Shown: positions 1 to 8,610, counted from the stretch's first letter. The stretch: 24,725 nt of DNA from Halanaerobiales bacterium (GCA_023128035.1 JAGMES010000062.1:1-24725), one strand, 5' to 3'. Translations and numbers: made by a program. The notes: generated from the letters alone by a model not told the origin.

Positions 1-36
1 CAATTCCCACCACTTATAGAAGTGGAGGTCTTAACT
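1..36. mobile_element. Possible IS200/IS605-type right-end hairpin (edge)
   Basis: A perfect hairpin CCACTT-ATAG-AAGTGG lies at 10-25 and is followed by GAGGTCTT. This small stem with a short AT-rich loop and a GAGGT-like tail resembles the right ends of IS200/IS605 and stand-alone tnpB elements. The matching structure at the other window edge points the opposite way. No transposase coding sequence is inside the window, so this is a resemblance only; any element would lie to the left, reading rightward. Confidence 0.35.
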
Positions 37-52
37 CAAAAGATAAAACAAA

Positions 53-78
53 AAGACTATGTATTCAAACATAGCCTT
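53..78 (-). terminator. Intrinsic terminator of the ugp-like/PHP operon
   Basis: On the minus strand a 10-bp stem (arms at 69-78 and 53-62, one G-U pair, six-base loop) starts inside the stop codon of the PHP gene and runs straight into TTTTTGTTTTATC. This is a textbook Rho-independent terminator and marks the end of the four-gene unit. Confidence 0.8.
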
Positions 79-832
79 AATATCTCGAAATGTCAATCTT
101 TTCCCGATGCTTATTCCTCTGATTTATAAACTCCTCAACCCGATCTTCAGAAACATTGAGCATCAATTCAAGCGGAAATTTTACATCTTCGATAAGTCTA
201 AATACCAAATCAAAATTACCGACATCGCTTGAAAAGTGAGAACCACTTCCAAAAGCCAAAACTAGTTCCTGATCCATAGCTTCTTCTAAAACTTTTTTAT
301 AATAGTTATAACTATTTTTCTGATCTGCTTGATTTTTAACAAAAAAACTATTGTTAACCCCTAATAGAGTATTATTTTCCTTCGCAACTCTAACAACAGT
401 CGAAATATCAATAGGATAATTCTCATAATCAGAATGAATAATAATATCAATCAATGGGTTAAAAATAGCGTTTATTATTGCTTCTGTATTTTCTTGAATA
501 GCTTTCCCTTCATATCCAGTATTTCTATGAAGTCCAGCTAACACTAAATCCAGATCATAAATAGTTTCTGCAGGTAAATCTACAGTTCCTAAAGTATCCT
601 GAATATTCAACTCTACTCCTCTTAAAACATTCAAATTCTTCATCACAGTCGGAACAACCCGAAAGTTACCAAAATAATATGGATGAGGACCGTCTGGAAA
701 AGTTGGACCATGTTCAGTGATAGCCACATACTTTAATCTTTTTTCCACACCTGTCTGAATATTTTCCTGAATCGTACTAAAAGCATGTCCATTAGCGACA
801 GTTTGTGTATAAAAATCTGCTACAAATTTCAC
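77..832 (-). CDS. PHP-domain protein with degenerate metal site
   Basis: 251 aa, GTG start at 832 behind AGAGGTG. The fold and motif order match the YcdX-type PHP phosphatase family: ITEHGP (His41), RGVELNI (Glu74), AGLH (His102), IIIHSD (His133), NNSF, GSGSH (His199) and LNVS. Family members bind a trinuclear metal centre through an N-terminal DLHMHT (HxH) and a GSDSH aspartate. Here the HxH position reads DFYTQT (Tyr8, Gln10) and GSDSH reads GSGSH (Gly197), so about three of nine expected ligands are gone while His16, His41, Glu74, His102, His133 and His199 remain. It may be a pseudoenzyme or have altered metal use. It is last in the ugpA-ugpE-ugpB-like operon, about 200 bp after the binding-protein gene, and ends in a strong terminator. 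A link to the imported substrate is inferred only from position. Confidence 0.8.
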   Translation of the reverse strand: MKFVADFYTQTVANGHAFSTIQENIQTGVEKRLKYVAITEHGPTFPDGPHPYYFGNFRVVPTVMKNLNVLRGVELNIQDTLGTVDLPAETIYDLDLVLAGLHRNTGYEGKAIQENTEAIINAIFNPLIDIIIHSDYENYPIDISTVVRVAKENNTLLGVNNSFFVKNQADQKNSYNYYKKVLEEAMDQELVLAFGSGSHFSSDVGNFDLVFRLIEDVKFPLELMLNVSEDRVEEFINQRNKHREKIDISRY

Positions 833-997
833 ACTTACACCTCTTTCGAATAATACTACATAACGAATTAGTTATCTTCAGTATCTCCAGTTTTTCTTTA
901 AAAAATTGCGGGTTTCTTAAAGTTTTATTAGAATACTGAAAATAATATTTAATTCGTAGACTTAGTTGTTAGATGTCAGACAAATATGTTTGTAATA

Positions 998-1021
998 CAG
1001 GGCCTACTTTTGTAGACCCTG
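998..1021 (-). terminator. Stem-loop after the binding-protein gene
   Basis: On the minus strand, about nine bases after the stop codon at 1031, a 10-bp stem (one G-U pair) closes a four-base AAAA loop. The tail is TATTACAAAC, not a clean U tract, so partial termination or protection of the transcript 3' end is likelier than full termination, and the PHP gene downstream is probably reached by read-through. Confidence 0.5.
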
Positions 1022-1030
1022 CTTAGTTTT

Positions 1031-2281
1031 TTAATCTAAAAGTGCATTAATTTCTGCAACAGCTTTATCTAGAGCATCTTTAATAGTCATTTTGTTTAAG
1101 AGAGCAATTTCAATGTAATCACCAATAATATTACGTGCTTGGCTCCATGCATCTGGCTTAGGATCAAATACACCCATGTTTAATTCTAATTCTTTAGCGC
1201 CAGCAGCAGCGAATGGGTTTCCAGCAAGATATTCTTTCCATTCTTTAGTTTCTTGAGCCGAATAGCGAACTGGTAAATAACCAGAATTAACAGCCCAATA
1301 AGTTGTGCTTTCTGTACTTGTGATAAATTTTAAGTATTTCATAGCAGCTAATTTAACTTCAGCAGAATGCTTGCTAAACACTGCAATATTTGTACCAGCA
1401 AAAGTTGCAGCATACTGCTCATCACGAGTTACAGGAGCAGTTGTCCAGTTAAATTTATCACCAACAGCTTTAACTGTATAAGGAATTCCAGCAGAAGTAT
1501 CCATATACATAGCCAATTTTTCTTCACCCAATGGACCATTTAAGTAGCCACTGTTGATAACTCCACACTTATACTTGTAAACCATATCATGTAAAAATTG
1601 AAGAGCTTTTTGACCAGCTTCGTCGTTGAATACAGCTTTAGTCTCATCTTCATTCAAGAAAGTTCCACCTGCTTGACGTAAGAAGATACCAAAAGTATCT
1701 ACATTTGGACGAATTCCGAAACCATAAACATCAATTACGCCATCGCCATTAACATCTTTTGTAGCTGCAGTAGCAGTTTCAATTAATTCTTCCCAGTTAG
1801 TTGGAAGAACTGGAACCATATCAGTGTTAGCATATAAAACAGTTATACTCTTGTTAAAAGGCATAGTGTACATTATGTCATTCCAAGTACTACTCTTTTG
1901 GAAACCCCAGATAACATCATCAATTTCTTCTTGAGTAAATACAGAACCGATATACCATTGTACCGCTTCTACTGTATTAGCATTAATCAACTTAGTTAAC
2001 CAGTTTTCATAAGCTTGAGCCATTACTGGTGGTTTACCAGCAGCTACAGAACCTAAAATTTTCTTTTGCAAATCGCCATATTTACCTTGATAAATCAATT
2101 GAACTTCGATCTCGTCTTGAGATTCATTGAATCTCTTAGTAAGTTCCTCTAAAAATGGACTATGACCTTTACTCATTGCGTGCCAGAAAGTAACAGTAAT
2201 CTTGTCTTTTGCTGCAGCAGGGATAACAACTAATCCCATTACCATAACTGCAACTAGAGCGATGAAAACAAACCTCTTCAT
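1031..2281 (-). CDS. UgpB-like extracellular solute-binding protein
   Basis: About 416 aa. The ATG at 2281 sits 7 nt from AGGAGG and is preferred to the in-frame TTG just upstream. It is the substrate-capturing subunit (solute-binding family 1) of a CUT1 ABC importer. A signal peptide with a hydrophobic core and an AAA|KD-like cleavage region (around residues 1-25) has no lipobox cysteine, implying a free periplasmic protein. The mature start carries VTFWHAM, the UgpB-like opening, and about residues 139-155 hold MPFNKSITVLYANTDM, a segment near the ligand site in UgpB relatives. DVNGDGVID near residue 176-184 is an EF-hand-like calcium loop, common in this fold. The gene follows two permease genes. 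Glycerol-3-phosphate, a glycerophosphodiester or a sugar are possible ligands; the sequence does not decide. Confidence 0.85.
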   Translation of the reverse strand: MKRFVFIALVAVMVMGLVVIPAAAKDKITVTFWHAMSKGHSPFLEELTKRFNESQDEIEVQLIYQGKYGDLQKKILGSVAAGKPPVMAQAYENWLTKLINANTVEAVQWYIGSVFTQEEIDDVIWGFQKSSTWNDIMYTMPFNKSITVLYANTDMVPVLPTNWEELIETATAATKDVNGDGVIDVYGFGIRPNVDTFGIFLRQAGGTFLNEDETKAVFNDEAGQKALQFLHDMVYKYKCGVINSGYLNGPLGEEKLAMYMDTSAGIPYTVKAVGDKFNWTTAPVTRDEQYAATFAGTNIAVFSKHSAEVKLAAMKYLKFITSTESTTYWAVNSGYLPVRYSAQETKEWKEYLAGNPFAAAGAKELELNMGVFDPKPDAWSQARNIIGDYIEIALLNKMTIKDALDKAVAEINALLD

Positions 2282-2317
2282 CAAAATTCCTCCTTTTAAA
2301 TTATGTATTTGTATTGT

Positions 2318-2373
2318 TTAACAACATTTTCGGAAGTTCAGTGAGAGTCACATCTCCTTCCTAAAGTTGTTAA
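2318..2373 (-). other. Composite stem-loop between permease and binding-protein genes
   Basis: In the 141-bp gap between the ugpE-like stop and the binding-protein start, outer arms TTAACAAC/GTTGTTAA (8 bp), inner arms GGAAG/CTTCC and an apical GTGA/TCAC nest inside one another. It lies about 25 bp upstream of the AGGAGG of the binding-protein gene. A processing or stabilising role at the 5' end of the downstream message is plausible. It is not a terminator, as no U tract follows. Confidence 0.45.
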
Positions 2374-2422
2374 GTTTAATCTATTTAGCTTTACGAAGAT
2401 TAGCTTTTGTTAATTCTTAACT

Positions 2423-3307
2423 CTACCCCTTCATTCCACTTCTACTGATCCCTTGAATAAACTGTTTCTGTAAGAAGAAGAACAGGATCAAAATAGGCAA
2501 TAATGCGAAAGTAGAAGCAGCCATCATTAAGTGATAATCAGCTCCCACATCTGATGAGAAGAATGTGAGACCTACCGGAACAGTCCTCATTCCTGGCGAA
2601 TTTGTTACAATTAAAACCCAGAGAAAAGCGTTCCAACTACCAACAAATTTGAACAATGCTGCAGTAACCAACACTGGTTTAGATAAAGGTAAAACAATCT
2701 GCCAAAGGAATCTAAATCGACTGCATCCATCAATCTTAGCTGCATCATGCAGCTCATCTGGAATAGTCATAAAAAACTGACGCATCAAAAAGATTCCAAA
2801 AACACTTACAATCCAGGGAATAATTAAAGCTTTGTATGTATCAATCCAGTCTAACTTAATAATGGTCATATAGTTTGGAATCAGCAATACTTCTCCTGGA
2901 ATCATCATCGTACCTAGAAAGATAAGAAAAATCGTATTCTTACCGAAAAAATTCATCTTAGCAAAAGCATACGCACCAAGAGCAGACGTAATCAACTCCA
3001 AAACTGTACAACTAATTGCTACAAAAAAACTGTTGAAGAAATATTTAGCAAATGGAGCGAAATTCCAAGCAATTTTATAATTTTCCCACATAATTTTATC
3101 AGGAATCCATTTAGGTGGCATTGAAGTGATTTCCGAAGGCGTCTTTAAAGATGTAGAAATCATCCAGAAAAATGGTAGTAATACAAAAATTGCCCCAACG
3201 GTTAAGAGAAGATAAGTCAAGAAACGAACAATCTTTTCTTTCGTTCTATATGAAACTCCAATGGTTGTCTTTTTATTACTTAGTTGGACATTCGTAGCTT
3301 CTTTCAT
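2423..3307 (-). CDS. UgpE/MalG-type ABC sugar permease
   Basis: 294 aa, ATG start 19 nt after the preceding permease stop, with an AGGTAGGTG ribosome binding site. It is an inner-membrane permease of a CUT1 importer with six predicted membrane segments, the first at about residues 28-51 and the last at about 260-280. The cytoplasmic EAA loop that docks on the ATPase is at about residues 184-205 (DELHDAAKIDG...LPLSKP). The C-terminal ISRSGMKG is typical of the MalG/UgpE branch. It pairs with the upstream UgpA-like permease and the downstream binding protein. No ATPase gene is in the operon, so a shared ATPase from elsewhere is implied. Confidence 0.88.
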   Translation of the reverse strand: MKEATNVQLSNKKTTIGVSYRTKEKIVRFLTYLLLTVGAIFVLLPFFWMISTSLKTPSEITSMPPKWIPDKIMWENYKIAWNFAPFAKYFFNSFFVAISCTVLELITSALGAYAFAKMNFFGKNTIFLIFLGTMMIPGEVLLIPNYMTIIKLDWIDTYKALIIPWIVSVFGIFLMRQFFMTIPDELHDAAKIDGCSRFRFLWQIVLPLSKPVLVTAALFKFVGSWNAFLWVLIVTNSPGMRTVPVGLTFFSSDVGADYHLMMAASTFALLPILILFFFLQKQFIQGISRSGMKG

Positions 3308-3325
3308 ATTCTTATCACCTACCTT

Positions 3326-4294
3326 TTAACTATAATGAACCCGTTTTTTCGACAAACGCATCTGAATCAAAGTAAAGATAAAGATAATAAAGAAAAGAAT
3401 ATAAGATCCTGCCGATGCATAACCCATTCTCCAATCATTAAATGCTTTTGTATATATGTAGAATACCACAGTCAAACCACTATTTAGCATACCTGGAGTA
3501 CCTTCATACAGTACAAAGACTTGAGTAAAGATTTTAAAAGCCCCAATTATAGAGATAATAGAAATGAAAAACGTTGTTGGTGATATAAGTGGTAAAGTGA
3601 TGTGACGGAATTTATCCCATCTAGAAGCACCATCAACTTGAGCAGCTTCATATAGTTCATTTGGAACATTTTGCAAACCTGCTAGGAAAATAACAATGTT
3701 GTAACCCATCATCTTCCAAACACTAAGAATAATTAGATTAGGAATAGTAAATGACGGATTATTTAACCAATTAAGAGGTGCAAAAGTGAGCCAATGTTCA
3801 GCATTTCCAAAAGTGAATACGTATGCAAACCAATTTACCAGTTCAGTTGCTTTTAGTAAAAAATAATTTAATAGACCATAGCTATTATAATTAAAAATCC
3901 ACTTCCATACCATTGTTGCCGCAACTGGTGACGTGATCCATGGAATAAAAAAGGCTATACGAAACCAAGAACGTGCTTTAATTTTTGTATTGAGTAAAAT
4001 TGCGATAAAAAGCGAGATCAACATGGTAAGTGGTACAGAAAAAAATACAAAGTAACTTGTATTTATTAGAGATTTACGGAAGAGACGATCTTTGAATAAA
4101 TCCTGATAATTTTCCAATCCAACAAATTTTTGCGTACCGATCATATCCCATTCTGTAAAACTCATAAAGAATGATTTAAAAACCGGATAAAAAACGAAAA
4201 CACCCAGAATTATAAACACAGGTAGCAAATATACATATGCCCAAAATGTTTCTACCCAAAAAGATTTCTGTTTATACTTGACTGGAATATTCAT
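3326..4294 (-). CDS. UgpA/MalF-type ABC sugar permease
   Basis: 322 aa, first gene of the importer operon. The ATG at 4294 follows an AGGTAGGTG-type ribosome binding site. It has about six hydrophobic membrane segments. The N-terminal AYVYLLPVFIILGVFVFYP and the YDLF/NYQDLF-type region are standard for UgpA/LacF permeases. The EAA loop at about residues 213-238 reads NELYEAAQVDGAS...LPLISP. It forms the transmembrane pore with the UgpE-like partner. The substrate cannot be read from the permease alone; the UgpB-like binding protein argues for glycerol-3-phosphate, glycerophosphodiesters or an oligosaccharide. Confidence 0.88.
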   Translation of the reverse strand: MNIPVKYKQKSFWVETFWAYVYLLPVFIILGVFVFYPVFKSFFMSFTEWDMIGTQKFVGLENYQDLFKDRLFRKSLINTSYFVFFSVPLTMLISLFIAILLNTKIKARSWFRIAFFIPWITSPVAATMVWKWIFNYNSYGLLNYFLLKATELVNWFAYVFTFGNAEHWLTFAPLNWLNNPSFTIPNLIILSVWKMMGYNIVIFLAGLQNVPNELYEAAQVDGASRWDKFRHITLPLISPTTFFISIISIIGAFKIFTQVFVLYEGTPGMLNSGLTVVFYIYTKAFNDWRMGYASAGSYILFFIIFIFTLIQMRLSKKRVHYS

Positions 4295-4353
4295 TCTTCA
4301 ACTTCACCTACCTTAATAAGTAATAGCATCCTTTTCGTCTTCAAGAAACCCGC

Positions 4354-4380
4354 TTTATATAAATTCACCAAAAAGTTCAA
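4354..4380 (-). promoter_or_regulatory. Tentative promoter of the ugp-like operon
   Basis: On the minus strand TTGAAC (4375-4380) and TATAAA (4354-4359) are separated by 15 bp, about 60 bp upstream of the first permease start. The spacer is shorter than ideal, so this is a weak call. No clear operator was seen. Confidence 0.3.
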
Positions 4381-4419
4381 TTTTCCTGTTTCTTTTTTTT
4401 TGAATTTTCGAAATTTTTA

Positions 4420-4451
4420 CCCTCCCTCTTTGCAAATGCTTAGAGAAAGGG
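4420..4451 (-). terminator. Stem-loop downstream of uvrC
   Basis: Read on the minus strand, CCCTTTCTCT pairs with AGAGGGAGGG (10 bp, two G-U pairs) around a 12-base loop, 50 nt after the uvrC stop. The following bases are TAAAAATTTC rather than a U run, so it may act as a weak terminator or a 3'-end processing hairpin. Confidence 0.35.
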
Positions 4452-4502
4452 TTTTAATTGAACTTTCAAATATTTTTCTACCATAAATACTTTTTTCTTT
4501 AA

Positions 4503-6335
4503 TTATCTCTCAAGAAAATGTGCATCTAAAAATTTTCGAATTGCCATTGCTGTTTTCTCACTAATCCCTTCCACATCACAAAGCTCTTTAATAGTAGATG
4601 AACGGATTTTTTCAAGGGAACCAAAATGTTCTACCAAGGCCTTGCGACGTTTGGGACCAATCCCTGGAATTTCATCAATTAAGGTATAAGTCATTCGCTT
4701 TGTACGCAGTCGTCTGTGATAGCTAACTGCAAAACGATGCGCTTCATCTCGCACTCTCTGGGTCAAGTATAGTGCCTCTGAATGCCTTGGAAGAATAATC
4801 GATTCAGAACGACCTGGTACAAAGACCTCTTCTTCCCTTTTGGCTAAACTGATGATAGGTTGATCACAAATTCCCAGTTCTCCTAAAATATGAAGAGCAG
4901 CATTCAATTGACCTTTTCCCCCATCTATAAGAATCAAATCCGGCATCTTCAAACCTTCTTCCATGATTCTGCGATAACGACGTCCAACCACTTCATTCAT
5001 GCTGGCATAGTCATCAGGACTACCTTCTGCTACTTGAATTTTGAAACGTCGATAATCTTCTTTCTTCGCCTGACCATTCTCAAAAACCACCATTGATGCT
5101 ACCGTGTCAGTACCTTGAATATGAGAAATATCAAAACCTTCAATTCTGATTGGAGGATTCTCTAGCATCAAATATGTCTGCAACTCTTTAACACCTTTAA
5201 GTGGTCGATCCGAAGAGAAAGTCTCGCGAATTTTTTCTTTCTTAAGATTTTCAACAGCATTTTTATAGGCCATCTCTATCAACCTTTTTTTCACGCCACG
5301 TTGAGGTACATGAATAGAAATTTTTTTCAACGCGATCCCTCTAAGCCATTCTTTGATTATCTCTTGATCATGTAATTCTTCCTGTAAAAGAATCTCCTTT
5401 GGTAAAATTGGTTGGTCAAGATAATATTGCTTAATAAAAGCTGATAAAATTTCGCTTAAATCTTCTTCATCTGCGCCTTCCATCATAAAATATTCCTGAC
5501 CCATTAAACGTCCACGCCGGATTATCATCACCTGCAAACAAGCTTTATCATCTTCTACAGCAACAGCTATCAAATCTCGATCCGTCAAATCTTCTTCTGT
5601 AACTACTTTCTGACGCTGTGTGACTTTTTCAATCGCCTGAATCGAATCACGATAAAAAGCTGCCATTTCAAAATCTAAACTTTCCGAAGCCTTAATCATC
5701 TTTTCTTTAATGTCTCTAATTAGCTCATTCCCTTTCCCTTCTAAAAAAAGAATTACTTCTTTTATTATCTGGCCATATTCTTTTTTAGATATCTCCCCAA
5801 TACATGGGCCAGAACATTTTTTAATATGATGATTTAAACAAGCCCGTTCTTCAAATTTGCCAGAAACAATCCTTTTTTTACACAAACGAACAGAAAATAT
5901 CTTCTGTAAAATTTTTAATGTTTTGTAAACAGCATTGAGATCAGTAAAAGGTCCAAAGTATTTTGCTCCATCATGCTTTACTAATCGTGTCTTGAATACC
6001 CGCGGAAAATCTTCATTGACCGTAACCTTAATATATGGATAAGTCTTGTCATCCTTCAACCGGATATTAAATCTAGGCATGTGATTTTTGATCAAATTTG
6101 CTTCAAGTATTAATGCTTCTACCTCAGAATCTGTCACAATATAATCAAAATCAGTAATATGCTGTTTTAATATCTCGGTTTTTAAGGTATGTTGCTTAGA
6201 TTCCTGAAAATAAGACCTTACCCGATTTCTTAGCACCTTTGCCTTTCCTACATAAATAATCTCCCCTTTTCGATCTTTCATCAAATAAACACCTGGGTGT
6301 TTGGGGAGAATTTTTAATTTTTCATTTAGACTCAT
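4503..6335 (-). CDS. uvrC: UvrABC excinuclease subunit C
   Basis: 610 aa, full family length, ATG start behind AAGGA. UvrC makes both incisions around a UvrB-bound lesion in nucleotide excision repair. The GIY-YIG nuclease domain (3' incision) is at about residues 13-90 with GVYLM and YVGKAK. Four cysteines C152, C166, C174 and C178 match the spacing of the iron-sulphur cluster reported in UvrC. The UVR domain that binds UvrB is at about 203-238. The RNase H-like 5'-incision domain shows FDISH (D402), LIDGGKGQ (D471) and DEAHRF (H533). Helix-hairpin-helix motifs end the protein (about 555-605). It is monocistronic, with its own promoter and away from uvrBA. Nothing looks broken. Confidence 0.97.
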   Translation of the reverse strand: MSLNEKLKILPKHPGVYLMKDRKGEIIYVGKAKVLRNRVRSYFQESKQHTLKTEILKQHITDFDYIVTDSEVEALILEANLIKNHMPRFNIRLKDDKTYPYIKVTVNEDFPRVFKTRLVKHDGAKYFGPFTDLNAVYKTLKILQKIFSVRLCKKRIVSGKFEERACLNHHIKKCSGPCIGEISKKEYGQIIKEVILFLEGKGNELIRDIKEKMIKASESLDFEMAAFYRDSIQAIEKVTQRQKVVTEEDLTDRDLIAVAVEDDKACLQVMIIRRGRLMGQEYFMMEGADEEDLSEILSAFIKQYYLDQPILPKEILLQEELHDQEIIKEWLRGIALKKISIHVPQRGVKKRLIEMAYKNAVENLKKEKIRETFSSDRPLKGVKELQTYLMLENPPIRIEGFDISHIQGTDTVASMVVFENGQAKKEDYRRFKIQVAEGSPDDYASMNEVVGRRYRRIMEEGLKMPDLILIDGGKGQLNAALHILGELGICDQPIISLAKREEEVFVPGRSESIILPRHSEALYLTQRVRDEAHRFAVSYHRRLRTKRMTYTLIDEIPGIGPKRRKALVEHFGSLEKIRSSTIKELCDVEGISEKTAMAIRKFLDAHFLER

Positions 6336-6376
6336 TAAGCATCATCCTTACTAAGAATAATTACTGTTGTTATACT

Positions 6377-6405
6377 ATTATAATATAGAATAAGTTTCAC
6401 CGCAA
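6377..6405 (-). promoter_or_regulatory. uvrC promoter
   Basis: On the minus strand TTGCGG (6400-6405), a 17-bp spacer and a perfect TATAAT (6377-6382) stand 42 bp upstream of the uvrC start. This is a good vegetative sigma promoter. No LexA-type box overlaps it, unlike the uvrB upstream region. Confidence 0.65.
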
Positions 6406-6601
6406 GTTAAATTAAGATTTCAAATAGATGAACTTCATTGACATAATAATCTGAATATTTTTTCTTTTATTTTTAAGAAGGATTTCTGATAGATTTCTAG
6501 AAGTATGAAGTATTACTTTGTTAAATAATTCACAAAACTATAATTTTAAAAATTTCTTTTATAGAGATCTTCTATGTACTTAATAACTTAGACTATAAAA
6601 G

Positions 6602-6662
6602 ATCAATTCCTTTTTAAAAAGGAATTGATTGCTTTAAATTATTTAATTTTCAGCAATCAATT
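6602..6662 (-). terminator. Overlapping alternative hairpins, likely end of the mal operon
   Basis: A 28-bp perfect palindrome (6602-6629, arms built on ATCAATTCC/GGAATTGAT) overlaps an 11-bp inverted repeat, AATTGATTGCT at 6623-6633 with AGCAATCAATT at 6652-6662. On the minus strand the palindrome is followed by CTTTTATAG. The two stems share one arm and cannot form together. Position about 170 bp past the neopullulanase stop suits a terminator, though the U tract is short. Confidence 0.45.
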
Positions 6663-6781
6663 TTGCCTTATACGCTACTTTTCAGTCTTATTTATCTATT
6701 TTTTTATTGTATTTGAGAAATTAAACACAATATGCGAAAGCTTTTTAACTTAATTAGCCATCAATACCTCTTTAATATGCC

Positions 6782-6818
6782 CCATGTGTTTACTTTTTGC
6801 AGCAAAGTAATTACATGG
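6782..6818 (-). repeat. Imperfect 15-bp hairpin after neopullulanase gene
   Basis: Arms 6782-6796 and 6804-6818 pair with 13 of 15 positions matched around a seven-base loop, 11 nt past the stop codon at 6830. The minus-strand tail GGGCATATTAAAG has no U run, so protection of the transcript 3' end is more likely than termination. Confidence 0.4.
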
Positions 6819-6829
6819 AGCATTATAAT

Positions 6830-8587
6830 TTAAGTAAGTATAGCTGCTTCACCAAATTTAACATTCACAATTACTAAACCTTGGTCTGGTTCTAATTTAA
6901 GGTCATTCATCAACTCATATATAGGCTTCTCTGGATTGAGATCAAAACTCTCAAGATCAATCTCCACATCCTGATCCTTTAGGCCATTATTTATAATCAC
7001 AATTACTTTATCACCCTCTGTTAAACGTTCAAAGATAAACAAGCCAGTCGCTTCATCCATGAACACTGTACGAAAATCTCCTCTTCGCAAAGCTTCATAT
7101 TTCCGTCTAAGCTGAATCATCTTGCAATGATGATTCAATAACTCCTGATCCTGATCTTTTTCATCCCAAGGCATACATTTTCTACAATTTGGATCATTTT
7201 CACCTATAACTCCTAACTCATCTCCAGCAAAGATAAAAGGAACTCCTAGATATGTCATTTGAAATGTAATCGCTAATTTAAAAGCCTTTGTATCTCCTTT
7301 TAAACGAGTTAGAACTCTAGCTGTATCATGACTCCCAAAGAGATTCCAATTAGCCTCTACAGCCTGTTTACGATAAGTTACACGATTTCTAGTTAGTCTC
7401 TCGTTAAATTCACTAACACTAAGAGATTTTTCCCCACAAAATCTGAGGACAGCATCTGTAAAATGATAATTCATAACCCCATCAAATTGATCACCCTGCA
7501 AATAACTTCCTGAATGATGCCAGGTTTCACCGATAATATATACATCATGTTTAATTGCCCTCATCCTATCTCTAAACGCGCGCCAAAATAAATGATCTAC
7601 CTCATTGGCTACATCCAACCGCCATCCATCTATATCGAATTCTCGAATCCAATATTCACCAACCTGTAAGAGAAATTCACGTACATCAGAATTCGCTGTT
7701 TTTAGTTTAGGCATGTTCCAAACAGTACTAGCAAAAACTTCATAATTCAAAGGTTCTGTAGTTACAGGAAAACTATCAATATAGAACCACTCAGTATATG
7801 GAGACTCTTCACCTCGTTTAACTACATCTTGAAACTGATAAAAATTATAACCACAATGATTAAAGACTGCATCCAAGATAACCCTAATTCCTCGTTTATG
7901 ACATTCCTCAACTAATTGACGAAAGATTCTCTTATCCCCAAAGTGAGGATCAATTTTATAATAATCTGTAGTATCATATTTATGTGAGGTAGGAGATTCA
8001 AAGATTGGTGTTAGATAAAGAATATTTATTCCTAATTTTTCTAGATAAGATAATTTAGCAAGTATTCCACTCAAATCTCCACCAAAGAAATCCATCTCAG
8101 ATGTAGGCTTCTCTCCCCACTCTTTGCATTCTTCTGGATCATTTGATTTATCTCCATTATAAAATCTGTCCGGGAATATTTGGTAAACAATAGCATCTTT
8201 AGCCCAATCAGGCACTTCAAAGAAATCTTTATCGGTAATATAAGGATATTGAAAATATCCAGAGTGATAACCCATTGGTCTTTGGATACTAAAACCAAAT
8301 TCATTATACCAATAACGTTCTTTTCCATCGTCCAATAGAAAATGATAACGAAATCTACGAGTCATCACCTGAACTTCAGCTCTAAAGTAATCAAATAGTT
8401 GATCACTTGCATATTTAAACATAGTCAACTGTTCTACAGCATCTGCACCCTTATATCGATCACCGTAGATGAGTTGAACCTCCTTTAAATCATCTCGAGC
8501 TGCTCGAAGCTGAATCAGTAAGATATCTTTAGATATTGGGTAAGCATATGCTCCACTAGCTTCATGAAAGATCGCTTCACGCAACAC
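6830..8587 (-). CDS. GH13 neopullulanase / cyclomaltodextrinase
   Basis: 585 aa, cytoplasmic (no signal peptide). The GTG at 8587 is 8 nt from AGGAGG and 23 bp after the malG stop; a longer in-frame extension into malG is not credible. An N-terminal CBM34-like beta domain (about residues 1-120) precedes the GH13 barrel, the arrangement of neopullulanases, cyclomaltodextrinases and maltogenic amylases. Conserved regions are DAVFNH (His244), GWRLDVANE (nucleophile Asp325), IGETWH (acid/base Glu354) and FGSHDT (Asp421). It would cut imported maltodextrins or cyclodextrins and possibly alpha-1,6 bonds. It is the last gene of the maltodextrin operon and complements the GH31 exo-glucosidase. Exact specificity among these enzymes cannot be read from sequence. 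Confidence 0.92.
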   Translation of the reverse strand: MLREAIFHEASGAYAYPISKDILLIQLRAARDDLKEVQLIYGDRYKGADAVEQLTMFKYASDQLFDYFRAEVQVMTRRFRYHFLLDDGKERYWYNEFGFSIQRPMGYHSGYFQYPYITDKDFFEVPDWAKDAIVYQIFPDRFYNGDKSNDPEECKEWGEKPTSEMDFFGGDLSGILAKLSYLEKLGINILYLTPIFESPTSHKYDTTDYYKIDPHFGDKRIFRQLVEECHKRGIRVILDAVFNHCGYNFYQFQDVVKRGEESPYTEWFYIDSFPVTTEPLNYEVFASTVWNMPKLKTANSDVREFLLQVGEYWIREFDIDGWRLDVANEVDHLFWRAFRDRMRAIKHDVYIIGETWHHSGSYLQGDQFDGVMNYHFTDAVLRFCGEKSLSVSEFNERLTRNRVTYRKQAVEANWNLFGSHDTARVLTRLKGDTKAFKLAITFQMTYLGVPFIFAGDELGVIGENDPNCRKCMPWDEKDQDQELLNHHCKMIQLRRKYEALRRGDFRTVFMDEATGLFIFERLTEGDKVIVIINNGLKDQDVEIDLESFDLNPEKPIYELMNDLKLEPDQGLVIVNVKFGEAAILT

Positions 8588-8610
8588 TACAATTTCCTCC
8601 TTTATCGTCG

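Larger units (their letters stand above)
6336..6829. other. Gene-free AT-rich interval with several hairpins
   Basis: 494 bp without a convincing gene on either strand. It holds the uvrC promoter near 6377-6405, a nested palindrome system at 6602-6662 and a long imperfect hairpin at 6782-6818 just behind the neopullulanase stop. Short frames such as an AAAGAGG-preceded ATG-GCT-AAT-TAA on the minus strand are too small to be called genes. Confidence 0.6.
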
